Below, piece after piece: positions 12,101-22,804 of a stretch of DNA of 64,000 nt. The position numbers and the translations under genes are program-made. A model generated the notes under the pieces. That model made no database searches. It had not been told where the DNA came from and worked only from the letters and a program-made list of their open reading frames with translations. Origin of the DNA: Alopecurus myosuroides (Eukaryota; Streptophyta; Magnoliopsida; Poales; Poaceae). Each line of letters opens with the position of its first letter. The stretch's first letter is position 1. The DNA is taken from the NCBI GenBank assembly GCA_028641055.1, contig CM054062.1, positions 234,992,376 to 235,056,375 of the forward strand. The letters run 5' to 3'.

Positions 12101-15100
12101 ATATCTTTAATGGAAATAATTATCAAGTATGAAATAATGATCAAACATTGCATCCACATGTCTTTGATATGTGGAAGTTAATAGTAACAATCTTAACACC
12201 TTGTTTTCCATATTTTTTTCATAAGTAAGACTAGTTGATGGTAACAAAAATTCATTTACATATAATCATGCAAATGATTACATGTTCTAAAACAAATATG
12301 GGATAATATCCATATTGGAACCTATGTGGAAAACAAGAAAATAAGATCCCAAAACCACACATGTTTTCCACTTGATCAAGTACGGAAAACAGCAAACATA
12401 GAGTACACACACCTCAGTAAATGTCAACCAAAAGTAGATAAGAGCTACAACTATGAAAATAACAAAGCCTCATAAAGAGAAAACAAGTCCATTCATTAAC
12501 CAATACCATTTGGTTTGATATGGAATAAAATTCCCTATTGATGATTTTCATTATAGTGTATAAAAACATTACCTAGTAGTGATTCCAAATTACTTTCTAT
12601 AAGAAATTGTATAAAATATGATCCACTTACAACACACCACTTGGGAACCATATGTGTGTTGTGTGAATATAGTATTCATGCCTAAAGTAAATTTTAAGAC
12701 ATTTAATAAATTAAATAGAGTGAAAACAACAAAATCACTTAATTTAGCACCCTAAATAAAAAATACTAATATTGCTCAAATTCACCAAAACAAAACATTG
12801 TGAGGTTGAAAATTTGATGAGCTTTCCAAATATAATTTTTAATAATTTTTAGGTTTATAATTTGGCCCTGAAAACAAAGGTTTTCTCTCAGTTTTAGTAA
12901 CAGAAGGTTTTATGTGCAATTCCCAAAACTTCTCAGGGGGTTATGCAGAAAAAGCTCCTTTTGTCTTCCTCCAGGCCGGCAGAGACATGCCTTTGCCGCC
13001 GTCGACGCCCAGCCACCTCATGCTTGCCGCCATTGGAAGAAGAAGTACATCACGTCGTTCCCCACACCCTCCTCTATCCCCTCAAAAAATTTCCCCTCTC
13101 TCTCGTTTCCTCTGTACATCGAAAACCCAAACCCTAGTTCATAAGGCCGTCGCCTCGCGCCGTCGATTCCGTCCACCTCTGCCGGAATTGAAGCCACTAG
13201 AGGACGCGCCGCAGTCTCCTCTAATTCCTCGATCTCGCGCAGAAGCCGGAAAGACCGGGAACCGCGGAATCGCGGTGTTCCCTTCTTATTCAGCCGTCGC
13301 CCGCTGTGGAAGCTCACCGGCGATTCCGACCTCGCCGCGCTGCACCAACCACTTCATCGCGCTCGTGGTGAGCTAGCGCATCTATGGGTGCCCTCTGTTT
13401 TGAAATTGATTCCCGAAATCCATTTGGGCACCGAGCATCTGCATCCGCCGCCGCGCAGGTGGACGCCGGCGACCATTTGGTCGATGCGCCACCACCTCTA
13501 GGATCCCCTAGTCGCCCTCCATCTCCTAATAGTCTCCAATTGAATTAATTCGAAGCAAATCCATCGATTGAAGATCAACAGAGATGGATTGCTCTATGAT
13601 GACGCAACCATGACATCATCATGATGTCATAAGCCTGTTTCTTTTCTTTTTTGAAATAAAACCGAATATGACAGGTGGGACCCACCTGTCAATTCAAAAA
13701 AATGGCTGAAAATAGTTAAAGTTTAATAATTCAATAACTTTAATTCTATAACTATGAAAAATACAAATAATATACCAAATTAAACAGAAAAATATAATCT
13801 AATTGTTTATGAACTTTTCAAAAATGTTTGATAAAATTTAAAATTAAATAATTTTTGAATTAAATTAACTCATTAAAAATAGAGAAAAATAATAAATAAT
13901 TCATAAAATCAGAAAAATACAAGTTATATGCCAAATTGCTCAAAATAACAAATGCAATTCATCTATGGTGTTTTCAAGGTCATTTTACCAAGTTTTCATG
14001 TGTGCAATATTTTGCCTAGCTATTTAATACATTTAAAATTAATAAATTAATAGCTTACTCAAATATTTTCAGTAAACATCAAATGATATACCAAATTAAA
14101 GAGAACAACATTTCCAACTCAAATATGTCAATTATAAAACATTTTATTTAACTTCTAAACTTGTTTTTATAAGTATACTGAAATTCTATAATGTCTATTA
14201 AAAACCAGAAATGACTACCACGTTATTATTTTACTTACTAATAAAAACCCTCATGTTTTCACACCTAATAAACCTATCATCACAAGTCAATAGCAAGTTA
14301 TGTGATGATAGAGTTAGTTGTATTAATCATCATCTTACAACTAAACTCTTTATCATTAACTCTACACTTTTGAACATAAACTAAAATGCGTCTGTTATCT
14401 TTTTAATAATTGTTTCCATGTTTTATTGTCTTATTGCCTAACCATATGATAAAACTTTTACTTAAACATGATAACAATTGAATTAATAAATAAAAGTGAA
14501 ACACATGTAAGTTTAAAAGAAGTAATAACCATATCACCACAAGTAATGACACAATTCACCTGAAACATGTATGAATAAGTTATTGTATTAAACGTGGCTT
14601 ACACTTGTAAGCTGGGGTATTTTCCAGGGTATTTCACGGTGCATCTCATTACTATGCATGTATCATCCTTGCTAGTGTTTTCTGTAGTCCTTACCGGGAA
14701 TACTTTGCTATCTTTCAGATGTCGAGATTTTCTACGAGACCCTTGAACCCGAAGACATGGATTATTATTGTCATTGTTTCAATCTCAGGCAAGTTCATCA
14801 CTTGCTCATATCCTTTGCAGTATTTCATAACGAACTATTTACAAAAACCCTATCGTATTATCACCTACTCTCAAAAGAATGCATGATCCTATTTTTATAA
14901 TAATATGACTAATTGAATGACTACCCGAGTGGTAGTGTTCTGTTTGGTGGGTGGATGGAACCATGGTAAGATGAATAGGTCAAAGGAAGGTTCCATCTGC
15001 ATGGGAAAGTACTACCTAGGATTAACCACAACTGCCATCAGGATTCTTGCACCGTAAATTCGCCTTTACCATGGGTCTTGTATGGGGGGAGTAAGTCAGC

Positions 15101-16437
15101 TGTGATCTTCTCTCGTTCGCATGTCAGCGGACTGCTAGAGACGTACGCTGTAGGTCTTGCGGGACTACATGCACATGGGTGGGATCCCTTACGTCCCATG
15201 GACTCTAGGGTCTATGAGTGTCTGCCAGGGGCTCGTAGATCTCCATCGTGAGGGGTGGAATCGGGCGTTCAACCTGCTGGTGGAAATGGGTGGGCATGCG
15301 TTGTGCGGAGAAGCACGGTTTGGCTTGGACCAACAACCGGGCCCCACACCTGAGTGGGAGTGGACAGGAATGTACACCTGGTTGTGCAACATGGTCTTGG
15401 TCGTCCATGGGTAAAGTAACGCATCTCTGCAGAGTGTAAAAGGATGTGGCATGTTACCCCCTATTCCGGGAAGGAGTTGCGAACGCCGCAGGAAAGGCAA
15501 CTCCATGAAGTTCTAGTCCTGTGAAGATCTGGCGGGCATAGTTTTCAGAATTAAAAGCAACCTCTTGAAGAAAGTTTTACAAAACCTTGCATTAGCTTAC
15601 GATTCTTTTGAGTCTAAAGCTGTAGTTAGTGCATCAAACTACCCACTATATATCATGAACTTGCTGAGTAACGCTCGTTACTCATTTGTTCCCGTTTGAC
15701 CCCCTGCTTAGAGTTGAAGCCTATGGAAGCCGTCATCATGAAGCCATCGCTACCTCATGAAGCTAGGTAGGGTGATCTATTACTTAGCCAGGAAAGCATC
15801 ATCATCAACAACGCTGGAGGAGGAGACGCTATCAAGGTGTAGGTCGAGACCATTCTTGAGCTTAGCTGTTACAAGCCATAGATTAGGGCTGACATCAGCC
15901 ATAGTGAATTAGTTCTGAGCTAGAGTTCTTCTCCAGCTTGGAGTTTCGAATTGCTTCTTATGATGCTTCATTTGCAGGAGATCTTCTTGATTCATCAAAG
16001 AGATTCTCAAGATTTTGTAATGAAGTTTGTATCCTATAGTTTTGCCTGGTCCTGCTATATTTCTGTTGAACTACTCTGAGGGATGTAATATTCACAGGTA
16101 AGTCCTTCTGTGAGTATTATGTCATCAACTTGCGCACTACACATGCAGTGGTGTGCTGGGTCACCACAGCCCCCCTCCGGGGCTCTTCGGGACTACTGGA
16201 TGCTTCCGGGGAAAATAGGAATTCGGGATTCATGGGGTCCAATTCCGAGAATATTTCCAGAACAACTATTCTGAAATAAAAAACAGCAAAAAACAGGGAA
16301 CTGGCACTTGGCATCTTGTTAATAGGTTAGTCCCGGAAAACGTAAGAAAACGTAAGAAAACATACGGAAAACATGTAGCAATTGGCATAATATCAACATG
16401 GAACATCCGAAATTATAGATATGTTGGAGACGTATCA
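9104..16437 (-). repeat. 5' LTR of the nested Gypsy element, split by a later insertion
   Basis: LTR halves 9104-10211 and 16169/16174-16437 together reproduce the 4066-5431 LTR. The break falls within CTGTGGCC...CCTCCGGGGCTC, where the other LTR is continuous. Excluding the insert and one duplication copy the LTR is about 1,370 bp. Confidence 0.92.
10212..16168. mobile_element. Very long solo LTR or LTR-like element (5,957 bp)
   Basis: Element begins TGTAACATCCCAG and ends GGTCACCACA, with an exact 5-bp target duplication GCCCC at 10207-10211 and 16169-16173. The uninterrupted host LTR at 4066-5431 shows the empty site. I see no terminal direct repeat within it, no primer site, and no gag or pol motif, which favours a solo LTR of a long-LTR Gypsy family over a complete element. 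Its middle (12900-13400) is GC-rich with CT-rich tracts and an AAACCCTAG-type leader, as expected of an LTR promoter/leader region. The rest is AT-rich. Strand is not fixed because no internal landmarks survive. Confidence 0.8.
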
Positions 16438-17765
16438 GGTTTCTTCTTGAAGTGAGGTTTCTTATAAGCAACCTTGGACTTGTCCTTGCGAATGAGCTTG
16501 CCACCATGAAGTTCTCTATTCTCATAGGGGCACTCCGCAATGAAGTGGTGCTTATCTTAACAATTGAAGCAAGACCTCGCCCTTTGAGTCCCTTCTTTGC
16601 CATAACTAGACTTTGTTTTCTCCTCTACATATGCTTTGGCCTTGTATGGATTCTTCCAAAACTTTTGCACGACAAAAGCAATGACATCCTTGAGCATAGG
16701 TTCATATTCTTGATCCTTCAACGGGGCCAAGTTCTCAATGCAAGCTTCTTGATAATAACTCTCCCTTGACACTACCTTGGCCTTCAATGCAACAGATGCT
16801 CCTTTGTGCATTCCTAGGGCTCTAGCACGGTTGTCAAGAGCATGTTTGGTTTGCACTTTATAGTTGCACATTTCTTGCATCACTTGGGTTGAGGTCAAGG
16901 ATGCAAAGTCATGTCTTCCTTGAATGCTCTTCAAGTCTGTGGGCTCAAAAGGCATGAGAGAAATCATGTACTTCTTCTTGATCCATGCATCATCAATATA
17001 CTTGGCACCGACATTGTTGAATGCGGTGGCAAGAGTCTTGAGCCTTCGGTACATGTCTTCATGGTTCTCACCATCATGCATAAAGAATCCTTCGGCCTCA
17101 TTACTCAAGGCATCATACCTATTCCTTTTCATACTCTCATTGCCCACAAACATGACAATAAGAGCGTCCCATGTTTCCTTGGTGGTGGAATATTGTTGGA
17201 GATGAGGCATGTGGTTTGGACCCACGACTAGTTGAATGATGGACAAGGCGGTGCAGTTGAGTTGACAATCTACGGCTTCTCTTCTTGTCAAGTTCTTGGG
17301 GTCATGTGGCTTGTATCCATCTCGAGTGACCCTCCAAAGTTCAATACAAGAAGAGTTCAAGTGAGTTTACATGTAATATTGTCACTCACCAAAAGAATGT
17401 GCATCAATTTTAGGAGATTATCCTCTAGGAATTATATGAGGATGTGCGACGGGAGGATCGGGAGAATAGTGTCCTTCGACGGCGTGGAATTCTACTTGTC
17501 CTTCCGTACCCTTATCGGTGGAGTTCTTAGCGGAAGCATATTTAAGTAGTTCACCATTTGCCCCATTCTTGGCACCCTCCGAAACTTTAACCGAAGGAGA
17601 TGAAGTGGAGGTCTCCGGTTCCTTGGGTTTCATGAGTTGCAACAAGAGTGTTCGCAACTCATTAATTTTTCCCTCCATGGATGAGTTCAAGGAATTTTTC
17701 AACTCCTTGAGATCATCCATAGTGACTTGCACCACGGAACCAGTGACATCTGGATTATCGGCCAT
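16438..17765 (-). pseudogene. Copia copy 1: N-terminal gag with zinc knuckle
   Basis: N-terminal and middle gag, continuing the Copia copy broken at 4061. ATG at 17765 (MADNPDVTGS) lies about 40 bases inside the primer site. The first frame runs to 17418. After a frameshift, the main gag frame 17360-16557 contains the UBN2-type retrotransposon gag region (SCIELWRVTRDGYKPHDP, YSTTKETWDAL, MSLMPFEP-like). It is followed by a CX2CX4HX4C zinc knuckle near 16560-16520, interrupted by a TAA that replaces the residue after the second Cys. Gag would form the particle and bind RNA. Homologous to copies at 43273-44553 and 59272-61864. Confidence 0.9.
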
Positions 17766-17805
17766 ACTAAACTCTTAGGCGGTTAAGCCCGATAAAAAAG
17801 CCGAG

Positions 17806-17817
17806 GCTCTGATACCA
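17806..17817 (-). promoter_or_regulatory. Primer-binding site of Copia copy 1
   Basis: Minus strand reads TGGTATCAGAGC, complementary to the 3' end of initiator Met tRNA and standard for plant Copia elements. It starts two bases from the LTR end at 17820. Confidence 0.93.
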
Positions 17818-17819
17818 AT

Positions 17820-19195
17820 TGAACGGATAGTAAGGATACCTAGAGGGGGATGAATAGGTACTACGACCAATTTTAATTTTTCTTCAAGATTAGGCTTGAC
17901 ACAAAGGTAAATTATATAGATAATGCAACTAAGGTGAATTTACCTATATGACAAGTACAACAATAAACGCAATACAAACACAAGTAAAGGATAAGGGAAC
18001 GAGATAACCGATAGGAAGCACGCGGAGACACGATGTATTCCCGAGTTCCTCCTTGATAAGAGAGTATGTCTCGTTGGAGGGGTGTGAGCTTCGCCACAAA
18101 GGCCTACTCAACACCACAAAGGCCTCACCCTATTCTCCGATAAACCCCGCCACAAAGGCCTAGTACACCTTCCACTATCGATCCTCTTTGAGGCGGGAAT
18201 CGAGTCCTTTACAAACAAGTTTGGGGCACACACCCACAACTAAATTGGGGGCTCCCAACAATCACAAGACCAAGAGAGACAAGATTTCTAGGTTCTCCAC
18301 AAGAGGAAACCCTAGACTAGTTCCCCTCAAGCAAATTAGGGGGAAATTAAATCCGGTTGGTGAAGACGTAGATCGGGGCTTTCTCCTTCAATCCTCCGAA
18401 GATCAACACTTTTGGGTGGAAGGATTGGGAGATCTAGCAAGGTGGGTGAGCTCTAGCAATGGTGAGATCTATTTTGGACGAGCTAGCTGGAGGTAGGTGG
18501 AGGAGAGGGGGTATTTATACCCCCTCAAAACTTTTGGAGCCGTTGGAGACTTTTCTGTAAAAGTCACACCGGAGACTCCGGTCTGAGAATTTCGCCAGTC
18601 TTCATGCCGGAGACTCCGGACAGAATCCGGTATGTCTTCGGTGTGGCTCCAGCGGGTGACACCACACCTCCAGCACTGCTTTCTTCTTAGGAAACTATAA
18701 GTGTGGAGACTCCGGTGCGCCATACCGAAGACTCCGATATACACTTAGCTTGGCCTTCTCTCCATCGCGCAGACCTTGTATGTGGTTCAATGAACGACAC
18801 AAGTGCAAGTAGGTCCGGAGAGTCCGGTGTATCTCCGGCAAATCTCCGGACAGAGTCCAGCGGGTGACACCAGAAGTGCAGCACAATTTCTTCTCAGAAA
18901 TAGACCCACACCGGAGACTCTGGTGTATCTCCGGTAAGTCTCCGGAGTGAGTCCAGCGGGTGACACCAGACTGACAGCACATGATTGATCCACGAGAAAG
19001 CTCCATACCGGAGACTCCGGCCTGGAATGAAATTTTAGCAGAAGTATCACATTTGATCTTTGTCCTTTTTGATACTCATTACCACCATATCAAATATTAT
19101 CATTAGACCCTGAAAAGCATCAACACACTTAAAATGATACATGTGCTGTTAAAAAACATCCAAAACAAGATGATTTAAGTGTATTTGCACTTTCA
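17820..19195 (-). repeat. 5' LTR of Copia copy 1
   Basis: LTR of 1,376 bp. On the minus strand it starts TGAAAGTGCAAATAC (19195 downward) and ends GTTCA next to the primer site. The start matches those of the LTRs at 42100 and 57952. Between 18569 and 19020 it contains at least five CCGGAGACTCCGG-type palindromes and three copies of CCAGCGGGTGACACC (18649, 18857, 18953; the last two 96 bp apart). The element inserted into unit A. The partner duplication site lies outside the window. Confidence 0.92.
18512..18519 (-). promoter_or_regulatory. TATA box in Copia copy 1 LTR
   Basis: TATAAATA on the minus strand, embedded in a GGGGGTA...TACCCCC palindrome just downstream of the CCGG repeats. The same TATA position is kept in the other two LTRs (42514 and 58516). 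Confidence 0.7.
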
Positions 19196-19655
19196 CCTGC
19201 TTAGAATGCAGTCTACCAAACGCGGCAACCGGCGACCAATCATACACAGCCGGGTTGCACCCAATCGATGGATCAAGAATGACACTCCACTCCTCAATCT
19301 TTTCATCTCTCCTGAAGCAGAAGCACGAACTGTGTACCATCCACGGCCATGCAGTTAGGGTTTGTTTGGTTTCAGAACGGGATGGAATGGAATGGAACCA
19401 TTCTGCACCCAGGGCCCATTCTTGTTTTGGTTGGGGAGGAGGAATGGAACCAACTAGTTCCCTTAAAGGCAATATACCCCTTAGATTCATAATACACCCA
19501 TTCCTCCGAATCGGTGGAACGTGCTGGAACGGCTCGTTAACCATCACGCTGGAGAAAAATTCTATCAGAACCAACCATGACCGAAACCTCTCCCTCTCCC
19601 TCGTCTCTCCCTCTCCTTCAACTGCCCTCGCCTGAACGGCGCGGCGGCGGCGTGA

Positions 19656-19815
19656 ACCAGGCGAGGTGGCCTTGACTAGTCGGCAGCGGAGATAATCAGC
19701 CGAGGAGGTCGCGACTAGCAAGCACGGCGACGCCAAGAACCAGCCGAGGCGGCCGCGACTAGCAAGCACAACATCGCCACGAACCAACCGAAGCGGTCGC
19801 GACTTGATTCATGCG
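19656..19815 (+). repeat. 44-bp minisatellite
   Basis: Tandem units starting CCGAGGAGGTCGCGACTAGC at 19700, 19744 and 19788, with a degenerate unit before (from 19661). The period is 44 bp and the units carry GACTAGCAAGCAC in common. It lies in the insert that separates two blocks of unit A. Confidence 0.8.
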
Positions 19816-19912
19816 GAACACAACCGGTCTCCATCGACTATGGATTTGACCCATGCATTTCGACTTTGCCTCTATTCAATGTGATTTTGAGTATGTCCAC
19901 TCCTATTTTACC

Positions 19913-20098
19913 TGTGGTTGGATGGTTAGCAGAGTGGTTGTACCTCCAGCCCACCAGGGTTCAAACCCAAGGCTTGAACTTGTGTGTCGCATATAGGCGG
20001 ATTATTCTTTCAGTGTGAGGCGACGTTCCCGTCGATAGCGAGACGCATGTGGTGATTTCGTCAATGTTAAGACCCGCCGACTCAGTCTGTCGAAAGAC
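19913..20098 (+). mobile_element. Au-type SINE
   Basis: tRNA-derived short interspersed element. It shows an A-box-like TGGTTAGCAGAGTGG near 19923 and a B box GGTTCAAACCC at 19958-19968 within CAGCCCACCAGGGTTCAAACCC. It also carries the GACGTTCCCGTCGA block and a tail region like that of Au SINEs known from wheat relatives. Transcription would be by RNA polymerase III and movement would depend on LINE proteins. The 3' end is worn (TCTGTCGAAAG). Target duplication is not clear. Confidence 0.8.
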
Positions 20099-20453
20099 GA
20101 AACTGCTATTAATAATAGCACGCACTGAAACCGTGAAACGTACAATCGTTCGTTTGCGTGACAGCGTGAGAGTAGTACTGTAGTTACTAACATTTCGATC
20201 GGTTGAGGTCCCATGATGCATGCCCATTATTAGCCGATATGCGTGTGGGAAGGAATCGATCGATGCGCGACCGGCCGGGTCGACCGAGGACACTCGCTCG
20301 TGTGCGACGGCTTACGTGTCACGGCCCATATGCGTGTGCTATTCCTTCTTTTTCGAGACCCGCGTACGTATGCATGCCATTCATGGAGTGAGCGCATCGC
20401 TGTCGCCGCAGTTATTAAGCATCGCCGCCTACCCCGAGCGCGCATGCACGTAA

Positions 20454-20728
20454 GGCTGGTCACAATGGGGAGTAACTAAGAGTGGTAACATCGTGATGTT
20501 ACTAGTCTAAGTTACTACCTCCATAGTGGGTAGTAACATATTTGTGGTGTCATGCATGACTTCATTTATTAGGGCTATAGACACATTTGTCCTTGGTATG
20601 TGTGATGTTACTAGTAACATAGCTAGTTACCACAAACACTTCTCTCTTCATTAAATATGTGCCACATAAGCAAAATTGCCTTGAGATGTGTGATGTTACT
20701 ACCTTAGTTACTCCCATTGTGGCCAGCC
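20454..20728. mobile_element. MITE of PIF/Harbinger (Tourist-like) type
   Basis: 275-bp element with near-perfect terminal inverted repeats (GGCTGGTCACAATGGGGAGT at the left, the complement of CTCCCATTGTGGCCAGCC at the right) and a TAA duplication at 20451-20453 and 20729-20731. Unit C carries the same flanks without the element (near 52735-52745), so the empty site can be seen. It has no coding capacity. Movement would need a Harbinger-type transposase in trans. Confidence 0.92.
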
Positions 20729-20873
20729 TAAGGTAGCGGCACGCCGATGTGGGCACGCGGTATACGTACGTGCGTATGTACGGCGCGGTGGGCAGCGCAG
20801 TGCGGCACGCATCGGATGTCTGCCTCGAATGGAGGGTCTGCGAGGACGAGCAAATCGAGCAACCGACGGGTTC

Positions 20874-21909
20874 TTTTTTTGAACATAAAGGTGGCCCCGA
20901 AGGACCTGGAAGCTATATTATCAGCGGCCTTTTACAGAGAGACCCCCGAAGAGGGCTAATTACAAAGAGGGACTCACACCTTACAAACCGAACCCTAAAA
21001 AGATTTGGGGAAAAGCGATCAGGTCCCTGGGTCCGGCCACCGCTGCATCCATCGAACCTCCATTCCCAGGCATCCGCGCCGCCGCCGGGGAGCTTGCCAC
21101 TTGGTGCGACGAAGATGATGGAACCCGAGAAGAGGCCAAAGATCCTCATCTTGAGGAAGAAGAGCTGAGCAGTGAAGCCCAGCGAGGAGCGGCTCCTTTT
21201 GCCTGACAAAACGCCGACGCGCAGGGCGTGGCGCTGAAGAACTCCTCTCGTCGACAAAGCTTCCGATGCAAGCACTGAAGCGCGCGCCCGCCTCCGCCAC
21301 AGAGCTTCGCAGCCAAGATCCAAAGAAGCTCGAGCTCTCTGTCGTATCTCACCACGAGCACGAACAGAGAGGAAGAAGAACCCTCGAATCCTGCTCTCCG
21401 AAACTCCCAAGCTCCCATCAACGCGAACAGAAGCAGCAGCAAGGTCCGCCTTCCGCCCCTCTCCACCATGGGCGGGCAACAGAAGAACAGCAGCAACAGC
21501 TTCAAGAAGCACAGAGGGGAGCTGAGAGTGCTCCAGATACAGAGCACCTCCCTCGACCTTATGAGAGGAGGAGAACTCCACCGCCGTCTTCCGCAGATCC
21601 CACCCCCACCACAGGGGCCCGAGAGCAGAAAGCAGCAGCAGCAACACCGCGCAGACGGGGGCCGGACTCGCCTGCACCGAAGTTCTCAACGGCAGAACGC
21701 CGACAGCATAACACGAAGTCAAACAACAGAATCGAAAACCTAGACTACTTCTATACAAGCAAGGCAGGGGCCGGCACACTACATCATCGCCACGCAAGCT
21801 AGCGCGAGCACTAGCGGCGGGGATGGCCGGGGAACTGCGGCGGCGGCGGTGGACTCTCAACGGGGGCAGAGGGAACCTTATCCTCCGACCCCACAACTGT
21901 TGATCTGTC
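20874..21909 (-). mobile_element. Retroposed insert with poly(A) and 18-bp target duplication
   Basis: 1,036-bp segment flanked by the exact 18-bp duplication CGAGCAACCGACGGGTTC at 20856-20873 and 21910-21927. On the minus strand it ends CCTTTATGTTCAAAAAAA, so it was copied from a polyadenylated RNA by LINE machinery. It is GC-rich and I see no reverse transcriptase or endonuclease motif. It may be a 5'-truncated or non-autonomous LINE, or a processed transcript. The source is not identified. The long minus-strand frame across it also runs through the duplication and unit A, so I do not treat it as a gene. Confidence 0.82.
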
Positions 21910-22804
21910 CGAGCAACCGACGGGTTCGTGCGGCTGGTCAGTAGTGAAGCGCGCTCACTCTGCAGAGTGGGGGCAGCAAGCCGCCCGCCCGGTCGCTGTG
22001 ATGCCAGAGGCGCAGCTAGCACTAGCAGCACGGCCGGAGGCGCAACCGACGACTGTGTAAGGCAAGTCAGAAAGGATATATGCCTCATCTAGTCCACTAC
22101 TCCTAGTCATCATGAGCATGGAACCATAGTTTGCTCTGTCTCGACCGTCGGTGCAGACGAGTACACACTCACGCAGTCAACACAATGGTTTGTGGACCAA
22201 TAACCCGCACTTCTCTTTCATATCTGGCTTAATTAACCGCTTCAGATAACCCAACGGGCGATAAAAAAGTGCAAAGCTCTGTACCGGCAACAACACGCTA
22301 GCAGATGAATGATACGTAGTGGATCAAAACATTCTGTATCGCCATGATGAAAAAGCATGTTCTCACTTTGGGCCACGCGGCCCGTACAATAATACTCGTC
22401 CTTCGTACATAGGTGAAGTAGTGCGCCTTCCATGCTACCAGAAAGCGCGCCACGAGATCGACGAGGGGAGGCAACGATCCTGTCGTTATAAATTTCCTTT
22501 TCTTTTTGGTCGTTATTATAATTGCGACTGTGTCCGATCGGTCACAATGATCAAAACGGAATATTGGATCGAGAGTGGCTAGCTCGGGGCACTGTCAAGT
22601 CGCTTGCGGATGTGCACCGTCGATTGTCGTTTACCGGTTAAGTAACTTAGTTTCTTCAACTATCCCAAGGAAAAAAGAGCGCGCGCTCACGTATAGCCGC
22701 CAACTTGCTGATTACTCCATGAGGTAGGAGGTTGCATGATATTATTTTCAACATGAGGCAGGAGCTGAAAAACGAGGAGTAGTATTTTATAGGAAAACGC
22801 TGCA

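Larger units (their letters stand above)
4066..16437 (-). mobile_element. Non-autonomous Gypsy LTR-retrotransposon nested in Copia gag
   Basis: Complete LTR element with boundaries TGATGTC...GACGTATCA on the plus strand, flanked by an exact 5-bp target duplication GGTTT at 4061-4065 and 16438-16442. The Copia gag reads across the empty site. Orientation is minus, because the primer site (9076-9093) lies left of the right-hand LTR. The two LTRs are 4066-5431 and 9104-16437, the latter split by a later insertion at 10212-16168. The interior, about 3.7 kb, contains a gag-like relic but no protease, integrase or reverse transcriptase motif, so the element would have depended on a relative for movement. 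It resembles Triticeae families of the Sabrina/WHAM kind; the exact name is not secured. Confidence 0.93.
19196..22802 (-). repeat. Unit A: unassigned low-copy repeat, inverted relative to C
   Basis: Minus-strand copy of an uncharacterised unit also present at 51960-55330 (C) and 31960-36660 (B). Blocks 19205-19357, 20106-20453, 20732-20870 and 22010-22760 align in order with the reverse complement of C, at roughly 90% by eye. Examples are the blocks around 22035-22135, 22280-22440 and 22600-22680. It is interrupted by the Copia LTR at the left, a composite insert with an Au SINE (19358-20105), a MITE (20454-20728) and a retroposed insert (20874-21909). I do not recognise the unit. It could be a degenerate gene region, a promoter segment or an undescribed element. 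Confidence 0.7.

Noticed and set aside
12912..13376. Plus frame of 154 residues in the GC-rich centre of the long LTR
   Set aside because: Pro/Ser/Arg-rich with several overlapping frames of similar length and no motif. It fits the LTR leader rather than a gene.
18540..19025. CRISPR-like array of short palindromic repeats
   Set aside because: Spacing is irregular, the repeats are 13 bases, and they lie in the promoter part of a plant retrotransposon LTR.
19149..19787. Minus frame of 212 residues
   Set aside because: Crosses the border of the Copia LTR and of the insert in unit A. Only the short middle part is shared with C and is reported separately.
19923..19968. tRNA gene
   Set aside because: A and B boxes are present but the rest does not fold as a tRNA and continues into SINE sequence.
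20913..22088. Minus-strand frame of 391 residues
   Set aside because: It runs through the retroposed insert, the 18-bp target duplication and unit A, so it cannot be one ancestral gene. Composition follows the high GC content.
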